From NCBI GenBank assembly GCA_021846275.1, contig JAJZBZ010000003.1, forward strand, positions 124,001 to 188,000: a stretch of 64,000 nucleotides of DNA, in the 5' to 3' direction. Origin of the DNA: Acidobacteriota bacterium. Its GTDB lineage: Bacteria; Acidobacteriota; Terriglobia; Terriglobales; Acidobacteriaceae. The notes under the pieces are model-generated. The model was not told the DNA's origin, made no database searches, and was given only the letters and a program-made list of their open reading frames with translations. Position numbers and translations under genes: made by a program. Shown here piece after piece: positions 8,553 through 17,220 of this stretch. Each line of letters starts with the position of its first letter. The first letter of the stretch is position 1.

Positions 8553-10028
8553 ATGTGGTTTCTCGGCATGGATATCGGCACCGGCGGCACACGCGCCGTC
8601 CTCACGGATGAACTGGGCGCAATCGTCAGCTCCGCCTCCGCCGAGCATGCTCCGTTTCGCACGCCTCAGCCCGGCTGGGCCGAGCAGGATCCCGAGGACT
8701 GGTGGCGCGCAGCGGTCGAAGCGATTCGCGGCGCTCTGGCCGCAGCTCCCGCTCCACAGCAGCCCATCGGCGGCGTCGGCCTCACCGGACAGATGCACGG
8801 TGCCGTGCTGCTCGACGCCTCGGGCCGCGTGCTGCGCCCCTCGCTCATCTGGTGCGACACACGCACCCAGCCGGAGTGCGACTGGCTCCACGAGCAGATC
8901 GGCTACGAGCGCCTGATCGAGCTGACCTGCAACCCGGCTCTGCCCAACTTCACGCTGACCAAACTGCTCTGGGTAAAGAAGCACGAGCCGGAGATCTTCG
9001 CCCGCACGGCCCATATTCTCTGCCCCAAGGATTACGTCCGCTTCCGGCTGACCGGCAGCTACGCCATCGACGTGCAGGAGGCCAGCGGCACGCTGCTGCT
9101 GGACGTGACGCACCGCCGCTGGTCGGCTGAGGTCGCCGCCGCGGCAGGCATTCCCGCCGCGTGGCTGCCGGAGGTCTACGAATCGACCGACGTCTGCGCC
9201 GCCATCTCCACGGAAGCGGCCAGCGCCACCGGCCTCGCTGCCGGAACACCCGTCGTCGCCGGCGCCGGCGACCAGGGCGCGGGAGCTGTCGGCATGGGCA
9301 TCCTCACGCCCGGCTCGGTCTCGGCCACCATCGGCACCTCCGGCGTCGTCTTCGCCGCCACGGCCAGCCCGGTGCGCGAACCGCGCGGACGCCTGCACAC
9401 CTTCTGCCACGCCGTGCCCGGCCGCTGGCACGTCATGGGCGTCACGCAGTCAGCGGGACTCAGCCTGCGCTGGCTGCGCGAGACCTTCTTCCCTGGCCAG
9501 GATTACGATGCGCTCAGCGCGGCAGCGAACGTGATTGCACCGGGCAGCGACGGGCTGATGTGGGCACCCTACCTGCTCGGCGAGCGCACGCCGCACCTTG
9601 ACCCGGAGGTCCGCGCGGCCTTCGCCGGCATTCACTCCAGCCACTCGGCGGCCCATTTCACGCGCGCCGTGCTGGAGGGCGTCGCCTACTCGCTTCAGGA
9701 CACCTTCACGCTCTTCGCCGAGCTGGGCATTCCCGTCACCGCCATACGCCTCGGCGGCGGCGGAGCGCGCGGTCCGCTCTGGCGCAGAATTCAGGCCGCG
9801 GTCTACGGCCAGCCCGTCGAAACCCTCACCGCCGAAGAAGGCGGAGCCTTCGGCTGCGCGCTCATGGCCGGCGTCGGAGCCGGACACTGGGCCAATCTCG
9901 ACGAAGCCTGCCAGTCGGCCATCACCGTGGCCGAACGCATCACGCCGGACGCAGCCGAGGTCACGGCCTACAGCACCGGCTACGCAGGCTGGCGCAAACT
10001 CTATCCCGCGCTGGCCACCCTGCGCTGA
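8553..10028 (+). CDS. xylB: xylulokinase
   Basis: Phosphorylates D-xylulose to xylulose 5-phosphate with ATP, feeding the pentose phosphate pathway. 491 residues, normal for the FGGY kinase family. The N-terminal nucleotide motif is FLGMDIGTGGTRAVL, the substrate region includes VGLTGQMHGAVLLD and LIWCDTRTQ, and the probable catalytic aspartate is D240 in GAGDQGAGAVG. The C-terminal actin-like half has GGGGARGPLWRRIQA. The ATG at 8553 follows GAGGTGGG. No xylose isomerase is visible here. Ribulokinase and transaldolase elsewhere in the window fit the same pathway. Confidence 0.93.
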   Translation: MWFLGMDIGTGGTRAVLTDELGAIVSSASAEHAPFRTPQPGWAEQDPEDWWRAAVEAIRGALAAAPAPQQPIGGVGLTGQMHGAVLLDASGRVLRPSLIWCDTRTQPECDWLHEQIGYERLIELTCNPALPNFTLTKLLWVKKHEPEIFARTAHILCPKDYVRFRLTGSYAIDVQEASGTLLLDVTHRRWSAEVAAAAGIPAAWLPEVYESTDVCAAISTEAASATGLAAGTPVVAGAGDQGAGAVGMGILTPGSVSATIGTSGVVFAATASPVREPRGRLHTFCHAVPGRWHVMGVTQSAGLSLRWLRETFFPGQDYDALSAAANVIAPGSDGLMWAPYLLGERTPHLDPEVRAAFAGIHSSHSAAHFTRAVLEGVAYSLQDTFTLFAELGIPVTAIRLGGGGARGPLWRRIQAAVYGQPVETLTAEEGGAFGCALMAGVGAGHWANLDEACQSAITVAERITPDAAEVTAYSTGYAGWRKLYPALATLR

Positions 10029-10325
10029 ACAGGCACCGCTATCACAGTCCGCGCTGCATCAGGAGATCACGGTAACTCTCCACGAAACTTGCATACGCTC
10101 ACCCGCGCCCATGAACCGGGCGAATATCCCAGTGCGAAGTTGCGCCCAGGAGCTGTTGACGCGGGTGAAGTTTTCAGAGCAAAAACCAGATACTGCATCT
10201 TTGCGCGGCAAATACAGGCAGCGAATCCAGGCTGCGAAGAGCGCGGTGGCGAGTTTGTAGTACAGGTGCGGAGCGTCGGTGGTATCGTAATCGGCGGGCG
10301 GAGATTTCTGCTGGAGTGTGTGTGT

Positions 10326-11558
10326 ATGCGTTTGCTGCGTTTGTCGAGCTGGCTGCGTTTTTCGCGTCGGAGGATTTTGCTGGTTCCGGGATTGCTGCTG
10401 GTTTTGGCACTGCTGGCGGGCGCGGGTGCGCGGGCGCAGCAGCCTGGCTCGCGCGAGGCCGGTGTGAGGCTGGCTCGCGAGCATGCGCGGCATCTGCGGC
10501 GCGGGATCAATGCTTCGATGTGGTTTGCGCAGTCGCCGGGGGATTACTCCGCCGCGCGGACGAATCGCTACATGGACGACGGGGATTTTCAACTGATGGC
10601 GCGGCTGGGATTCGATCACGTCCGGCTGCCGATTGATCCCGATCCGCTGACGCGCGGACCGCTGAATGCAGACGGGCTGAATGCCGAGTTTCTGGGTCGC
10701 GTGGACCGCGCCGTGCGGCAGATGCTGGCGGCGAATCTGGCCGTGATTATCGACGTGCATCCAGAGGAGCCGTACAAGTTTCGTCTGCGGCAGGGGACGG
10801 GCAACGGTGGACCGGATGTGGATCGGTTTGAGGCGATGTGGGCCGCGCTGGCCCGCCACTTTGCCGCGCTCGATCCGGCACGCTCGCCGTCGATGATCTT
10901 CTTTGAAGTGATGAACGAGCCGGAGGTGGAGGACGATCTGCGCTGGGAGGGGATCGAGGCGCGAACGATTGCGGTGATTCGCAAGGCCGCGCCGGAGAAT
11001 ACGATTGTGGCCGTGGGCGCGCACTGGGACAGCCTGCCGGACCTGCTGCGCGTGACGCCGTTTGCCGATGGGAATGTGATTTACAACTTCCACTTCTATG
11101 ATCCGCACGAGTTTACGCATCAGGGCGCCACGTGGGGCACGGGGTGGTGGCGCTATACGCACAATGTGCCCTATCCGGCGAGCGCGGCGGACGCGGCGGC
11201 GATGGGTCGTGTGCTGGCTCAGGTTCCCGACGCGGCGGACCGTCTGGATATGGAGGATTATTTCCTGGACGACTGGAATGCGCGGCACATACGGCTGCTG
11301 ATGGACGCGGCGTCGGCGTGGGGCCGTGCGAATGGCGTGCCGCTGATCTGCGACGAGTTTGGCGTCTTTCGCGACCACTCCGACCCACAGGCACGCGCGG
11401 CGTGGCTGCGCGACGTGAGGACAGCGCTGGAGGCGGACGGGATTGGCTGGACGATGTGGGACTATCGCAGCAACTTTGGCGTGGTGACGAAAGTGGACGG
11501 GCAGGCGGCTGTGCCGGATGCGGTTACCGTGGAGGCGCTGGGGCTGAAGATGCCGTAG
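10326..11558 (+). CDS. secreted GH5-family glycoside hydrolase (cellulase-like)
   Basis: Endo-acting retaining glycosidase of the cellulase (GH5) fold, 410 residues, exported by an N-terminal signal (basic start, RRRILLVPGLLLVLALLAGAG, cleavage near ARAQQ). HVRLPIDP, IIDVHPEEP, EVMNEPEVEDD (acid/base E198) and ICDEFGVFR (nucleophile E344) are the family landmarks; NFHFYDPHEFTHQG supplies the conserved active-site histidine region. The frame is open about 240 bases further upstream, but the ATG at 10326, with GGAG about 10 bases before it, begins directly at the signal peptide. Substrate may be beta-glucan or mannan. Its last 35 bases overlap the 3' end of the opposing gene. Confidence 0.9.
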   Translation: MRLLRLSSWLRFSRRRILLVPGLLLVLALLAGAGARAQQPGSREAGVRLAREHARHLRRGINASMWFAQSPGDYSAARTNRYMDDGDFQLMARLGFDHVRLPIDPDPLTRGPLNADGLNAEFLGRVDRAVRQMLAANLAVIIDVHPEEPYKFRLRQGTGNGGPDVDRFEAMWAALARHFAALDPARSPSMIFFEVMNEPEVEDDLRWEGIEARTIAVIRKAAPENTIVAVGAHWDSLPDLLRVTPFADGNVIYNFHFYDPHEFTHQGATWGTGWWRYTHNVPYPASAADAAAMGRVLAQVPDAADRLDMEDYFLDDWNARHIRLLMDAASAWGRANGVPLICDEFGVFRDHSDPQARAAWLRDVRTALEADGIGWTMWDYRSNFGVVTKVDGQAAVPDAVTVEALGLKMP

Positions 11559-12573
11559 ATGCGGGCGCGGGCGCGGATGCGAGCGCGGCGGCGTTGCCCG
11601 GGTCTGCCGAGGTCGGAGTTTCGAGCAGGTCGATGAGGGTTTTTGCCGGGAGTTGCGCGCGGAGGACCACGCGGTCGCGGCGGGTGGAAAGCTGCGCGGA
11701 GGCGAGCAACTGTTCGAGGCCGCGATTGGCCGGAGTGGGCGCGAGGCTGGCCGTGGCGCCGCGAGCGAGCGCGAACAGCAGGCCGAGCGTGGCCATCTGG
11801 CTGGTGGCGGCCTGGTCGGACGGCGCGATCTCCTCGACCCTCAGGCGGAGCGAGCCGACCCAGCGCAGGCTGGCCAGGAAAGTGGTCTCCGGCGGGAGCG
11901 GCAGCGCGAGGCCGAAGATGTGAATCGCGCCGCTTTCGGTGAGCGGCAGGCCGATCTGGCCCATGCCCCAGGCGAAGGACAGGAGCGGAATCTCCGCCCA
12001 GTGGCGGGCGAGGAGCGTCGAGCCGACGAAGGGCAGCGCGGCGGTGCGGTGGCGGTCAAGGATGGAGTGAATCTGCTCGGGCGTGGGCGTGTTCGAGATG
12101 GCGATGGTGTCGTAGCCGATCTGGGCGATGCGGACGGTGCGTCCGTCGCTGGGCAGGCTGTAGATGATCTGGCCGACGTAGTCTTCGCGCGTGGCGGCGT
12201 GGGCCGCCAGCCAGGTGGCGATGCGGCGGCCGTCGAGCCGACCGACGAGGACCATCGAGTAAGCAACCGGCCCGTTGGGTCCGCGCGGGTCAGCCATGCG
12301 GTGGAGCGCGATGGCGGCCTGGTCAAGATCCCGCTCCCAGACGAAGCCGGTCGCGTCAAGGAACTGCTGGTAATCGGGCGCGGGCGTGACGGCGGCCATG
12401 CGCGGATGGACGAGCGCGCGCAGGGGGCGCAGGTTGACGTAGAGGATGCCGTCGGACTCCGGCAGCAGACGCGCGGCCTCGGGCGGGGACTTGAAGCGCA
12501 GGAAGACGGCGACGGCGATGAAGCCGACGACGGCTGCGATGATCCAGAGCAATCGGCGCGTGCGGCGAAGCAT
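11524..12573 (-). CDS. membrane-anchored hypothetical protein
   Basis: No family recognised. 349 residues: a basic N-terminus and one membrane segment (about 9-25, LLWIIAAVVGFIAVAVFL), then an extracytoplasmic region (LLPESDGILYVNLRPLRALV, VLVGRLDGRRIATWLA) and a low-complexity Ala/Pro tail. Regular codon use and high GC match surrounding genes, so it is probably real. It converges on the GH5 gene with a 35-base tail-to-tail overlap, so the two transcripts must be antisense at their ends. Confidence 0.7.
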   Translation of the reverse strand: MLRRTRRLLWIIAAVVGFIAVAVFLRFKSPPEAARLLPESDGILYVNLRPLRALVHPRMAAVTPAPDYQQFLDATGFVWERDLDQAAIALHRMADPRGPNGPVAYSMVLVGRLDGRRIATWLAAHAATREDYVGQIIYSLPSDGRTVRIAQIGYDTIAISNTPTPEQIHSILDRHRTAALPFVGSTLLARHWAEIPLLSFAWGMGQIGLPLTESGAIHIFGLALPLPPETTFLASLRWVGSLRLRVEEIAPSDQAATSQMATLGLLFALARGATASLAPTPANRGLEQLLASAQLSTRRDRVVLRAQLPAKTLIDLLETPTSADPGNAAALASAPAPASTASSAPAPPR

Positions 12574-12653
12574 GGTTCCGAGAATACCGTATCACCCCGG
12601 CACGAGTAGGCAAGATGAATTTTGTAATGCCTTGATCGCCCCGCTAATTTACT

Positions 12654-13748
12654 TCATGCCACTTGGAATCGAAAGTCGTGCTCGATGCCAACTTTCGACG
12701 ATCCTCGGGAAAAAACTCTCTTTTGTCCATTTTTGATATCACTCTGTTGGTGCTCACAAAGCCAAGACTTGCGGCCCGTTGAATTAAGGGAGGTAAGTAG
12801 GCCATGCTCCAGTTCATCTGCTTGGAGGCGAGTTCCTCCAATACGCACGACTACATAAGCTGAGTCCTGAAGCAACGGCATAATCCCCGCCCACGCTTCG
12901 CTCAGAAACAGCCAGTAGTGTTCGACAATACGGTGACGGTCATCTTTTCCTTGCCCGGAAATCGGCGTCATTGGGCCACCTAAGAACCAAAGCCGCAGCC
13001 ACTGATCTTCGTGATAGTCCGTGATGTCCAGATACGGCGGAGAGGTGATGACTAGCTTGACCTTCTCCTTATACGCGCGAAACATACTGCTGGCCTTCCG
13101 CGCATCGCCCTCGACTACGCGACCTTTGATCAATGGAAGAGGCGACTGATAGCGATACGCCGCCGCCGCCGTGAGAATTGAGAACACGTCACGTTTCGGC
13201 GGTAGGCAGGCATTCTTCTTCCACCAGCGCACCGAATATGCTGGCTTTGTGCTAATCGTTCTCGGCATCCGATTGCTAAAGCACGCTTCGGTGCGATGGC
13301 TTTCACCGTGTAAGCAGCCTAGGGCTAGCGCAGCTATAAAGCAATCCACGCGGGATTCCCGCCAGTCCAGTCTTTTCCTCAGAAAGAGAATTTGCTGTAG
13401 CGTTTCCTGATGGAAACAAGCCATGAAAAATTCATCCTTCACTTCGGCTGCTCTCGACGAGAATTGTGCGCTCTTCTTCCGCAGATCGCTGATGCGCGCC
13501 AAAACCGCCTTCAAAGCCGGTGGATCAGCCTTCGCCATCGAAAGACATGCTGCAACCGGGTTTGTGTCACAACCAATAGCCTTTCGGCCATTGACGAGGC
13601 TTTCGAATACTGTTGTCCCCCGACCCGAAAACGGGTCAAGCACAATGTCATTCCGCTTTGACCAAGCCAGCACGTTCCGCCGGACGAACGCTTCCGGGAA
13701 CATGGCGAAGTACGGACATATCGAGTGAAATCTGTGTCGCTCGATCAT
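12654..13748 (-). CDS. DNA amino-methyltransferase (N4-cytosine or N6-adenine)
   Basis: S-adenosylmethionine-dependent modification of an exocyclic amino group in DNA, 364 residues. The SAM-binding motif I is VLDPFSGRGTT (about 36-46) with IGCDTNPVA following; the catalytic motif IV is VITSPPYLDITDY in the second half. The order I then a long (about 180-residue) insert then IV suggests an alpha-like layout, with target recognition in the insert; SPPY is often seen in N4-cytosine enzymes but does not decide the base. It is the last gene of a minus-strand cassette: its ATG overlaps the upstream gene's stop (ATGA), so translation is probably coupled. GC is visibly lower than in neighbours, which suggests acquisition by transfer. 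Confidence 0.85.
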   Translation of the reverse strand: MIERHRFHSICPYFAMFPEAFVRRNVLAWSKRNDIVLDPFSGRGTTVFESLVNGRKAIGCDTNPVAACLSMAKADPPALKAVLARISDLRKKSAQFSSRAAEVKDEFFMACFHQETLQQILFLRKRLDWRESRVDCFIAALALGCLHGESHRTEACFSNRMPRTISTKPAYSVRWWKKNACLPPKRDVFSILTAAAAYRYQSPLPLIKGRVVEGDARKASSMFRAYKEKVKLVITSPPYLDITDYHEDQWLRLWFLGGPMTPISGQGKDDRHRIVEHYWLFLSEAWAGIMPLLQDSAYVVVRIGGTRLQADELEHGLLTSLNSTGRKSWLCEHQQSDIKNGQKRVFSRGSSKVGIEHDFRFQVA

Positions 13749-14752
13749 GCAGTCTGAAGCCTCTTGGAATAATTGTTAACCCATCGCGCGATTTTGGGGA
13801 GTTCCTTGTGACGTTCAAAGTAAGTTTCTCCCGCCTCCACCACGAGCAAGCCCAGGGAGAAATTTCTGGCTACCCGATCCCTGTAGAACACGTCCCCGAA
13901 CTTGTAGTTAAGGCTGGCAACGTAATCGGTCAGGACCTCCTGATAGGGCGTGCTATCGTCCGGCAGCTCGGGTTCAAGATTGAACGGAATGAACATGGCA
14001 TCCGTAGCCTGCGATCCCGGCGCGCGTTCAAACCAGAAGTCATGGAAATGCTTCCGGTCCGTCGTCACGCTCTTCCCCTCCCAATTCGATCCGCTAGCCA
14101 CTTGCCCGATCAGATAGTGCGTCCCCGGGAGTCTATCCGCCTGCCGCCTCCATGCGATTACGTCGATGCCATTGTCCTTGACCGCCTTCGAGGCACCGGG
14201 CCTGGGTGTCTTATGTGGTTTCCCATCACCGAATTCCTTGTAAACGGCTTTCAGCGCCGCCAAGAAATCCTTCCCGCTCGGACGTGGCCATCCGAATGAC
14301 ACGGCCGGACCACCCACATACCCGCCAGCGGCGACCGTCGAGCATGCCTGAAACAGATCGCGAACCCTGTTATCGATCTTCGGCGCGTCTGCCTTCTTGA
14401 TGATCGTGTGGTCGGCAACCTGTGTGAGATATAGGCAGAATAGATATACGATCCCCACGGGATTTAGCGGTGTCACGAAGCACAGGGCGTTGCCCTTTGG
14501 GTCGATGCGGAACGGATATCCGTCCCCAACGCTCGCTTGCCTGCGCTCGATCTCTTCTTGCGCAGCCTGCACCAACCGGTCTTCTTCTGCGTCCTGGTCT
14601 GCGATGTTGTCGTCTTGTTCGTTCTCCGTTAGCGTGGCCGCTGAAATCAGCGTTCCGAAGCCCACGCGCGCATCAGGGGATGAAATGGCCTTCAGCTCCA
14701 GCCAATCTGCAAACTTCGCCCTGTGATCTGACTCATCGGGGACTGCAAGCAC
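13745..14752 (-). CDS. putative PD-(D/E)XK-type nuclease of the ParB-methyltransferase cassette
   Basis: No family recognised with certainty. 335 residues. The segment KDNGIDVIAWRRQ followed by HYLIGQVASGSNWEGKS (about residues 190-230) looks like the D ... (E/Q)xK core of restriction-endonuclease-fold proteins, although the lysine after GQV is replaced and may come from GK further on. This reading is inference. Start GTG at 14752 lies 4 bases after the ParB-like gene; the stop overlaps the methyltransferase start. Placement between a ParB-like gene and a DNA methyltransferase supports a restriction or defence role. Low GC compared with flanking housekeeping genes. Confidence 0.6.
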   Translation of the reverse strand: MLAVPDESDHRAKFADWLELKAISSPDARVGFGTLISAATLTENEQDDNIADQDAEEDRLVQAAQEEIERRQASVGDGYPFRIDPKGNALCFVTPLNPVGIVYLFCLYLTQVADHTIIKKADAPKIDNRVRDLFQACSTVAAGGYVGGPAVSFGWPRPSGKDFLAALKAVYKEFGDGKPHKTPRPGASKAVKDNGIDVIAWRRQADRLPGTHYLIGQVASGSNWEGKSVTTDRKHFHDFWFERAPGSQATDAMFIPFNLEPELPDDSTPYQEVLTDYVASLNYKFGDVFYRDRVARNFSLGLLVVEAGETYFERHKELPKIARWVNNYSKRLQTA

Positions 14753-14756
14753 GGGC

Positions 14757-15887
14757 CTACTTCTTGCCTTTCGGTGAAGTCTTCACCATTGATTTCATGG
14801 TGGTGTATATCTGCTTGCTTGTATCCGCAAGTTCCTTCCCAATTTCGAGCAAGGTGGAATCTTCGGAATCATATCCTGTGATCTGCGACAGAGCGGTTTC
14901 AGCCTCCTGCTTCGCGTTCACGAGCGCGCTTTCGAACCGCGCGCCTTTCGATTCTATGGAGCTGTGTGCCTCAGCTAGATTGTTGCGGGCCAGCATCATC
15001 ACGCGAGCACGAGGATGCGATAGTACTGCAGCCAGATTCTTAATGTCCGGATTCTGGGATGTAATGACGGGCTTGATATCGTCGTCTTTTGAACCGTAGA
15101 GCCAGACCAGAAGGGTTCTCAGGTTCTCTAGGTACTTTTTCGGCACCGGGTTCAACTGCGGTTCGTCCACACGCCAGTCTTCAGGAAGGCCCAGAAAATT
15201 CCTATACCCAGAACGTGTCAGGGCAGTATAGAGGTGCGAGAAAGCAAACTTCCTGCCAGGATACCGGTCCGCGATTTCGAAGATGCCCTCATCCTTCGCC
15301 TGATCGAGAACGAACATGCCACTCACGAGCCGAGCGACCGTCGCGTGATTGTCGCCGAGCCGACTGGCGATTTTGTCAAGACTGACGCCCTTTTCCTTCA
15401 TGTACCAATCGGCTGCAAATCGCGCTTTTGCCAACGCGTCCCACCGATGCGGCCCGTTGATGTGCTTGAAACCAATATAGTCCCGAGCCTGTTCCTTGCT
15501 CGTTACGGCATAGACCGAAACTTCCTTCAAGGTCGCTTTGTTTGCCGCGCTTACTTCAGGAACCGTGACACCTGTACCTTTAGCAATCGCAGGATTCTGT
15601 AAAATGCGGATTGCGGCTAGACGCCGATTGCCCTCCAGCACTCGCCATTTATTGCCTACCCTCTGACCGATCAGCGGCTCGATATCAAGATAGCCATTCG
15701 CAGCAATAGACTGAACAACTTCGGATAAATCAGATGTGTCTGCCAACGCCCGTATGATTTGTTCGTCTGTTGGGTTCGCTATGCCCTCCTCAATCAAGCG
15801 CGGGTTCGCAGGATCGAATTCGAGATATTCGGTAGGGACTTTATCGACGGTTTTGGGAGCAATTTTAGGTGCGCTCATTGCTTTCAT
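14757..15887 (-). CDS. ParB/Srx-domain protein heading the methyltransferase cassette
   Basis: ParB/RepB/Spo0J-type N-terminal domain: YLEFDPANPR (NPR box) and PLIGQRVGNKWRVLEGNRRLAAI, where GNRR corresponds to the GERR nucleotide-binding motif of ParB CTPases. A helix-turn-helix follows (LDKIASRLGDNHATVARLV), then a less conserved C-terminal half with a helical tail. No ParA gene adjoins it, so chromosome partitioning is unlikely; a DNA-bound switch or sensor for the two downstream enzymes is an inference. The ATG at 15887 (MKAMSAPK) is chosen; a TTG at 15938 and an ATG at 15878 are alternatives, and none has a good ribosome-binding site. Low GC. Confidence 0.75.
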   Translation of the reverse strand: MKAMSAPKIAPKTVDKVPTEYLEFDPANPRLIEEGIANPTDEQIIRALADTSDLSEVVQSIAANGYLDIEPLIGQRVGNKWRVLEGNRRLAAIRILQNPAIAKGTGVTVPEVSAANKATLKEVSVYAVTSKEQARDYIGFKHINGPHRWDALAKARFAADWYMKEKGVSLDKIASRLGDNHATVARLVSGMFVLDQAKDEGIFEIADRYPGRKFAFSHLYTALTRSGYRNFLGLPEDWRVDEPQLNPVPKKYLENLRTLLVWLYGSKDDDIKPVITSQNPDIKNLAAVLSHPRARVMMLARNNLAEAHSSIESKGARFESALVNAKQEAETALSQITGYDSEDSTLLEIGKELADTSKQIYTTMKSMVKTSPKGKK

Positions 15888-15981
15888 GGTTGACGCACGG
15901 GTTGGGTGCAACAGGTGCCAATCATGCGACAGCTTCAACTAACGATTACCCACATTAACACGCTGAACCAGCATTTCGCAT

Positions 15982-16878
15982 CTAGCCGTTGTGATGCTTC
16001 TTCACGAGGTCGCCCCAGTCGAAGTAGCGGCCGAGGATGCCTTTGACGATGAGGTGGTCGGTCGAGGCCGTTGCGCCCCAGCCGGCGCCGATGTTGATCT
16101 CCCACTTCGGCGAGACGAAGAGATTGACGACGGGGAAGAACTGCTGCTGCTGGTTGTGGAGTGAGACGAAGTTGCCGAATTCGCCGAAGTAGCCGTAGTA
16201 CTCGATGCCGAAGTTGTAATACTTGTTGGGCTGGTAGGTGAGCGTGGCGGCAGGGTTGAACGTGACGCCCTGAGGCGAGACATCGCGATAGTAATAGTTG
16301 ATCTGCTGCTGGGTCTGGCCGGGCGGCAGGGTGGTGGGGTGTATGCCCCAGATGAGCGTGGTGTTGACGGACCAGTACCACTTGCCGATGGTCTGGTCGA
16401 CGATGGGCATGATCTGCCAGGACCAGGAGGGATTGGCGTAGGCGGCGCGGGCGTAGCCGATCTCATTGGAGACGCTGACGCCGACGGGCCAGTGCCAGCT
16501 CTCCGGCACGCGCACGCGCGGGCGGATGTGGTCGCCAACCCACTGGACGCCGGTGCCGTTTTCTTCTTCGGTGAAGATGTAGAAGCCAAGCTCGGACCAG
16601 TCGTTGAGGCCCTCGGTCAGCTCAATGGTCTCGTGCTCCTGGCCCTGTGTGGGCAACTGTCCGTACTGCGTGGTGGTGGTGCCTTCGACGGTGTAGTTGC
16701 TGTGCAGTTCGGTGAGCAGCGTCTTCGGTGCCATCGTCTCCGACGGATAGACCTGGATCTCGTAGTTATCCTGCGCGCGCGCCGAGACGCAGGTTGCCAG
16801 TGCGCCGAGCGCCATCATGGTCAACACCAGCCCGCGTATGCGCCTCATGCGACGCGGCACTCCTCTGCTTCCGCTCAT
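15982..16878 (-). CDS. hypothetical outer-membrane beta-barrel-like protein
   Basis: 298 residues with a signal peptide (RIRGLVLTMMALGALATCVSARA) and repeated short amphipathic aromatic strands (YYNFGIEYYGYFGEF, WEINIGAGWGATAST, WSWQIMPIVDQT), the pattern of small outer-membrane barrels. No named family recognised. The ATG at 16878 has GAGGG six bases upstream. It lies just beyond the ParB cassette but shares the high GC of the chromosome, so it is not part of that cassette. Confidence 0.7.
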   Translation of the reverse strand: MSGSRGVPRRMRRIRGLVLTMMALGALATCVSARAQDNYEIQVYPSETMAPKTLLTELHSNYTVEGTTTTQYGQLPTQGQEHETIELTEGLNDWSELGFYIFTEEENGTGVQWVGDHIRPRVRVPESWHWPVGVSVSNEIGYARAAYANPSWSWQIMPIVDQTIGKWYWSVNTTLIWGIHPTTLPPGQTQQQINYYYRDVSPQGVTFNPAATLTYQPNKYYNFGIEYYGYFGEFGNFVSLHNQQQQFFPVVNLFVSPKWEINIGAGWGATASTDHLIVKGILGRYFDWGDLVKKHHNG

Positions 16879-17220
16879 CGGACCCTCATCCCCCTCAACT
16901 GTCTGCGTGCCTGTGCGCGGCTGTCTTCATGCGCTCACTCTTACAGCATACGCGGAGCGGTTGTGCCCGAGCAGCCCGCAGAGACGCACGGCATCCCGCG
17001 CGATAAATTCGCTCTGGCTTACACTACGGATTGGATGCGCGGCGTTTGGCGGCGGAAGGGATGACGAAAACTTCATTCGCTGCGCGTGGGATCGCATCCC
17101 GCTGGCGATGGCGGGATCACAGCCACAGTGGCTGAGCGGAGTCAATCCAGATGCTGCCGTTCCTCGAAGAACGCCAGCCTGTGCAATGGTGAGTCCCGGT
17201 ACACCGACTGTGATTCTGCT
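16879..17220. other. 342-base gene-free region
   Basis: Between two leftward genes. It carries the promoter of the 298-residue barrel protein at its left end; I see nothing else that can be supported. Confidence 0.35.

Noticed and set aside
14757-15887. Chromosome-partitioning parB
   Set aside because: No parA or parS sites nearby, low GC, and operon with nuclease-like and methyltransferase genes.
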